Shown here one piece after another: positions 61,839-64,000 of a stretch of DNA of 64,000 nt. The first letter of the stretch is position 1. Each line of letters opens with the position of its first letter. The translations under genes were made by a program, and so were the position numbers. Location: positions 1 through 64,000 of the forward strand of contig NVUW01000014.1 of assembly GCA_002733205.1 (NCBI GenBank), in the 5' to 3' direction. The stretch is from Thalassobium sp. Lineage in GTDB: Bacteria > Pseudomonadota > Gammaproteobacteria > Pseudomonadales > Oceanobacteraceae. The notes under the pieces are model-generated. The model did not search any database, had not been told where the DNA came from, and worked only from the letters and a program-made list of their open reading frames with translations.

Positions 61839-62555
61839 ATGCCTTTTTTTACCTCTATTCTGAATCAGTTTCCCCAGCACAGCCTGCAAGTTAAAACGAT
61901 CAATGCAGGCCAACAGCGCCAGTTTTTTATTATCCACAGAAAACCGCAGGCGCCGCACTGGCAGGAAGAAAACGCCCACGAAATTAAAGACGATGAAATT
62001 TCCCGCGTAATTGAAACGTCCGAAGGCTACATCGTTAAGTACATTAAGCAGCGCACCTGGCACGATAATCTGCGTATTTTTTGGGGTGCCAGTAAAATTT
62101 CCACAGAATTGAGAAGCTGTATTTTCCTGCAGAATCTGGGCCTGCGCGTACCCAGGGTTCTGGAATACGGCATGGCGTTTATTCCGGGGCATTTATGGGG
62201 AGTAACCGGTTATTACCTGATGGAAAAGCACCTGGCGGCGGACATCGTCAAACACCATTTCCGCCATTGTGATCAGACTGCCCGGCAAAAAATACTGACG
62301 CAGCTGGTGCATGATCTGCAACGTATGCGCGATGCCTGCTGTGTATACCGGGATTTATCATTCCGTAATATGATGACGGACGATAACGGTGAACTGTTCT
62401 GGATTGACACCAATATCAGGCGTTATAGCAAAGCTGGCGATAAATTTATCGCCGACTGGAACAAAACGCTGAAGGTATTGCTGCAGGAACTCAGCACCAT
62501 GTCAGATCCTGTCGAACACGACGGGCAGCAAGCCATTCAGGCACTGATGCTGTAA
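61839..62555 (+). CDS. YrbL-like kinase-fold protein
   Basis: A 238-residue protein with the YrbL/LPS-kinase-like fold. YRDLSFRNMMTDDNGELFWI then DTNIRR near residue 195 supplies kinase-type catalytic Asp, Asn and metal-binding Asp, and YIVKYIKQRTWHDNLRIFWG matches the YrbL N-terminal region. AGGA lies six bases before the ATG; the frame is open 37 codons upstream without a signal. The family includes PhoP-regulated proteins and Kdo/heptose kinases, so a role in lipopolysaccharide modification is plausible but unproven. Confidence 0.78.
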   Translation: MPFFTSILNQFPQHSLQVKTINAGQQRQFFIIHRKPQAPHWQEENAHEIKDDEISRVIETSEGYIVKYIKQRTWHDNLRIFWGASKISTELRSCIFLQNLGLRVPRVLEYGMAFIPGHLWGVTGYYLMEKHLAADIVKHHFRHCDQTARQKILTQLVHDLQRMRDACCVYRDLSFRNMMTDDNGELFWIDTNIRRYSKAGDKFIADWNKTLKVLLQELSTMSDPVEHDGQQAIQALML

Positions 62556-62604
62556 CACTTATTCTGCTATCAGCTGTCGCGGAATTAACTGGAGCACCGC
62601 ATGC

Positions 62605-62658
62605 ATTAATGAACCAGGCCGCACCCTATGGCTAAACATGTAGTAGGGGTTTACATAA
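62605..62658 (+). pseudogene. Relic 3' end of a TonB-receptor gene
   Basis: Eighteen codons align without gaps to the last eighteen codons of the copper receptor at 59506-59559. NEPGRTLWL is intact, but two later codons have become TAG stops; the terminal TAA is retained. It sits at the edge of a cluster of dispersed repeats. Confidence 0.75.
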
Positions 62659-62674
62659 AAACCGGTCGGATCAA

Positions 62675-62810
62675 TCCGTTCGTACTGAGCGCGCCCTTCG
62701 ACAAGCTCAGGACGAACGGAATGTCGACAAGCTCAGGACCAACGGATCCAGTCGAAGTGTGAGCGTTCCCTTCGACAGGCTCGTGCCTCGCCGCTCAGGA
62801 CGAACGGTAT
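62675..62810. repeat. Cluster of CCTTCGACAAGCTCAGG dispersed repeats
   Basis: CTTCGACAAGCTCAGGACGA occurs at 62696, a variant (GTCGACAAGCTCAGGACCAA) at 62723, and a third copy with an insertion at about 62770-62807. A reversed CCGTTCGTACTGAGC lies at 62676. This is a widely scattered intergenic repeat in many proteobacteria. Confidence 0.85.
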
Positions 62811-62881
62811 AAATATTCGAAAGACAAGATCGGGAAAACCAGTGGTTTTAATTCAGGGCAAACGATATTTACAGAGTCCGA

Positions 62882-63418
62882 TCAGTCGCGATCACTGGCC
62901 AGGAAAGAATACAACGCCATATCCACGCTACTGTCGTTGTATTCAACCTGTGCCGGCAGGCAACCTTCGTAGTGAAAGCCCAGTTGCTGCAACAGCGTTT
63001 CGTGCGGCTCAGAACCGGCACGCAGGCGCATTTCAATGCGGTGCAGGCCCAGTTCGGCAAAACAGAAATTCAGTACCGCCGGCATTATTTCCTGTAATAC
63101 CGGAAGATCGGCGGCATCACTTAATTCCCACTGTAATTGCGCACTGCTCAGCATCCAGTTAATTTTCTGGATGCCAATGCGTGCTAGCAGTTGCTGATCA
63201 TACGCACCTTCGACCAGCCAGAAGGCGGCTTCACGGGTTTCGAAACGCATGGCCATACGGCGCAGTTCATCCAGCGCCTGTGCTTCAACACTCATGGCCA
63301 AACGCGGAATATGATCAACGCGTGTCTGTTCTTTTAATAAGTCGTACAGTGCTGCACCATCCTGATCCACGAGCGGCAGGCGCAGAGTGAAATTACCGGC
63401 CGGAAAATTCCAGTTCAT
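62882..63418 (-). CDS. GNAT-family acetyltransferase
   Basis: A 178-residue GNAT protein resembling ribosomal-protein or serine acetyltransferases of the RimJ/RimL type: FTLRLPLVDQDGAALYDLLK at the start, FCFAELGLHRIEMRLRAGSE near 130 and LLQQLGFHYEGCLPAQVEY near 150. Its ATG overlaps the stop of the upstream acetyltransferase gene by four bases, so they are co-translated. Confidence 0.87.
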   Translation of the reverse strand: MNWNFPAGNFTLRLPLVDQDGAALYDLLKEQTRVDHIPRLAMSVEAQALDELRRMAMRFETREAAFWLVEGAYDQQLLARIGIQKINWMLSSAQLQWELSDAADLPVLQEIMPAVLNFCFAELGLHRIEMRLRAGSEPHETLLQQLGFHYEGCLPAQVEYNDSSVDMALYSFLASDRD

Positions 63419-64000
63419 ACATCACCTCCGTTACTGTGATCTGCGGCATTCAGGTTTTGTCCGGGGTTAATATCACTGTTTTCACCCAGGCGTCCGGCAA
63501 CCGGCTTTTTCTTATCCAGCACATAATTAAACTGCACCACATTGGCAAAGGATTGTTCGCCGCTGCGCCAGGCATCGCGCATCAGTGCGCTTTGTTGAAA
63601 ACCCAGATCGGTGAGCATGGTTTTAATGGCGTCGTTCTGGCCTTCAATCCACTGGTAACCAAAATTACGCAGGTGATATTTATCGGCCATAAAATCCATA
63701 CAGGTTTTTAAGGCAGCACTGCGTTGCGCCAGCGTTAATTGCGGCAGACCATCAACGCGCAACATGGTACGCAGTAACGATGGCTGCCAGTCAAAAGCGC
63801 TGACCATGCCAATAATGTGATCATCCACTTCCAGCGCCCACATCATGCCGCGCTGCGTCGCCGCCATCTGCACACTCAGATCCACCATGCGCACCAGGTT
63901 GTCTTTATTCTCCAGCACGCGCTGACCGGGTAATTCCGGCTGCTGATACAGTTCGAATAATGCATCCACGTCATCGTAAGTCAGTGGCCGAACCCGGCCG
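63415..64000 (-). CDS. GNAT-family acetyltransferase, 5' end beyond the window
   Basis: At least 195 residues of a GNAT-like protein (MWALEVDDHIIGMVSAFDWQ, FMADKYHLRNFGYQWIEGQN, LTDLGFQQSALMRDAWRSGE). The reading frame is open to the right edge and reads RVRPLTYDDVDALFELYQQP, a typical GNAT N-terminus, so the true start lies beyond base 64000 and the internal GTG at 63969 should not be taken as the start. It overlaps the second acetyltransferase gene by four bases. Confidence 0.83.
   Translation of the reverse strand, partial: GRVRPLTYDDVDALFELYQQPELPGQRVLENKDNLVRMVDLSVQMAATQRGMMWALEVDDHIIGMVSAFDWQPSLLRTMLRVDGLPQLTLAQRSAALKTCMDFMADKYHLRNFGYQWIEGQNDAIKTMLTDLGFQQSALMRDAWRSGEQSFANVVQFNYVLDKKKPVAGRLGENSDINPGQNLNAADHSNGGDV

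Noticed and set aside
61007..62555. A prophage remnant suggested by the GH25 enzyme, and likewise by the lambda P-like gene at 46305
   Set aside because: No capsid, tail, terminase, integrase or holin genes occur near either; both sit among ordinary chromosomal genes.
63415..63969. A complete 184-residue acetyltransferase starting at GTG 63969
   Set aside because: The frame continues to the window edge with sequence typical of a GNAT N-terminus, so the gene is truncated by the window and not complete.

Overview
The window looks like chromosomal DNA of a marine, hydrocarbon-associated gammaproteobacterium, probably of the Oceanospirillales type (Thalassolituus- or Oceanobacter-like). This is inferred from the long class II ketol-acid reductoisomerase next to ilvY and pssA, a membrane alkane monooxygenase with its reductase, an MsrPQ pair, a DnaT-like/lambda P-like pair beside alr, and several TonB-dependent receptors. 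No rRNA, tRNA, integrase, transposase or CRISPR array was found.

Layout. 0.3-5.4 kb is housekeeping: msrQ-msrP, pssA, ilvY and divergent ilvC with IlvY-type operators. 5.4-22.5 kb is a dedicated envelope locus. Fibro-slime and two outer-membrane beta-barrel genes face a long rightward operon of a coiled-coil periplasmic protein, a TPR protein, two TPR lipoproteins, a small exported protein, a TolQ/ExbB-like channel, two TolR/ExbD-like proteins and an AgmX/PglI-tailed TonB-like protein. This set resembles the proton-driven Agl-Glt machinery known from Myxococcus gliding. It is followed by a 1793-residue lipoprotein with three (Asp-Pro-Thr)n linkers, RTX-like repeats, a PKD-like domain and one haem-binding site. 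22.5-29.4 kb carries repeats with a gene-tail relic, a PepSY protein, a reductase-alkB operon with an AraC regulator, and an ammonium transporter fused to a chemotaxis signalling domain. 29.7-37.8 kb is small metabolism and stress genes: thioesterases, MarR, hydrolase, old yellow enzyme with MerR, a cytosolic PAS chemoreceptor, alcohol dehydrogenase, ohr and ohrR.

37.8-41.1 kb is the accessory hot spot. A run of REP-like hairpins leads into an AT-rich two-gene island: a CBASS CD-NTase (catalytic GS and DxD, C-terminal AGS-C sensor) and a Cap15-type two-TM/beta-barrel effector. An integron-type attC site follows directly, so this anti-phage system appears to be a lone gene cassette without an integrase in view. 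41.1-47.0 kb returns to core genes: DUF533, YdeI-like, YjbR-like, glutaredoxin, alr and the DnaT-like/lambda P-like pair. 47.0-51.1 kb holds two secreted enzymes, an EEP nuclease/phosphatase with lectin domains and a PAP2 lipoprotein phosphatase. 51.25-52.0 kb is a gene-less 747-bp element with 20-bp terminal inverted repeats, apparently an undescribed MITE-like element. 52.0-59.6 kb is a FecI-FecR-TonB receptor system, a stand-alone FecR-domain protein and an OprC/NosA-type copper receptor. 59.7-64.0 kb has a solitary periplasmic binding protein, a GH25 lysozyme, a YrbL-like kinase-fold protein, another gene-tail relic beside dispersed repeats, and two overlapping acetyltransferase genes, the last running off the right edge.

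All functional names rest on motif recognition by eye; no database search was run. Where an upstream in-frame start was open, starts were chosen by Shine-Dalgarno spacing.
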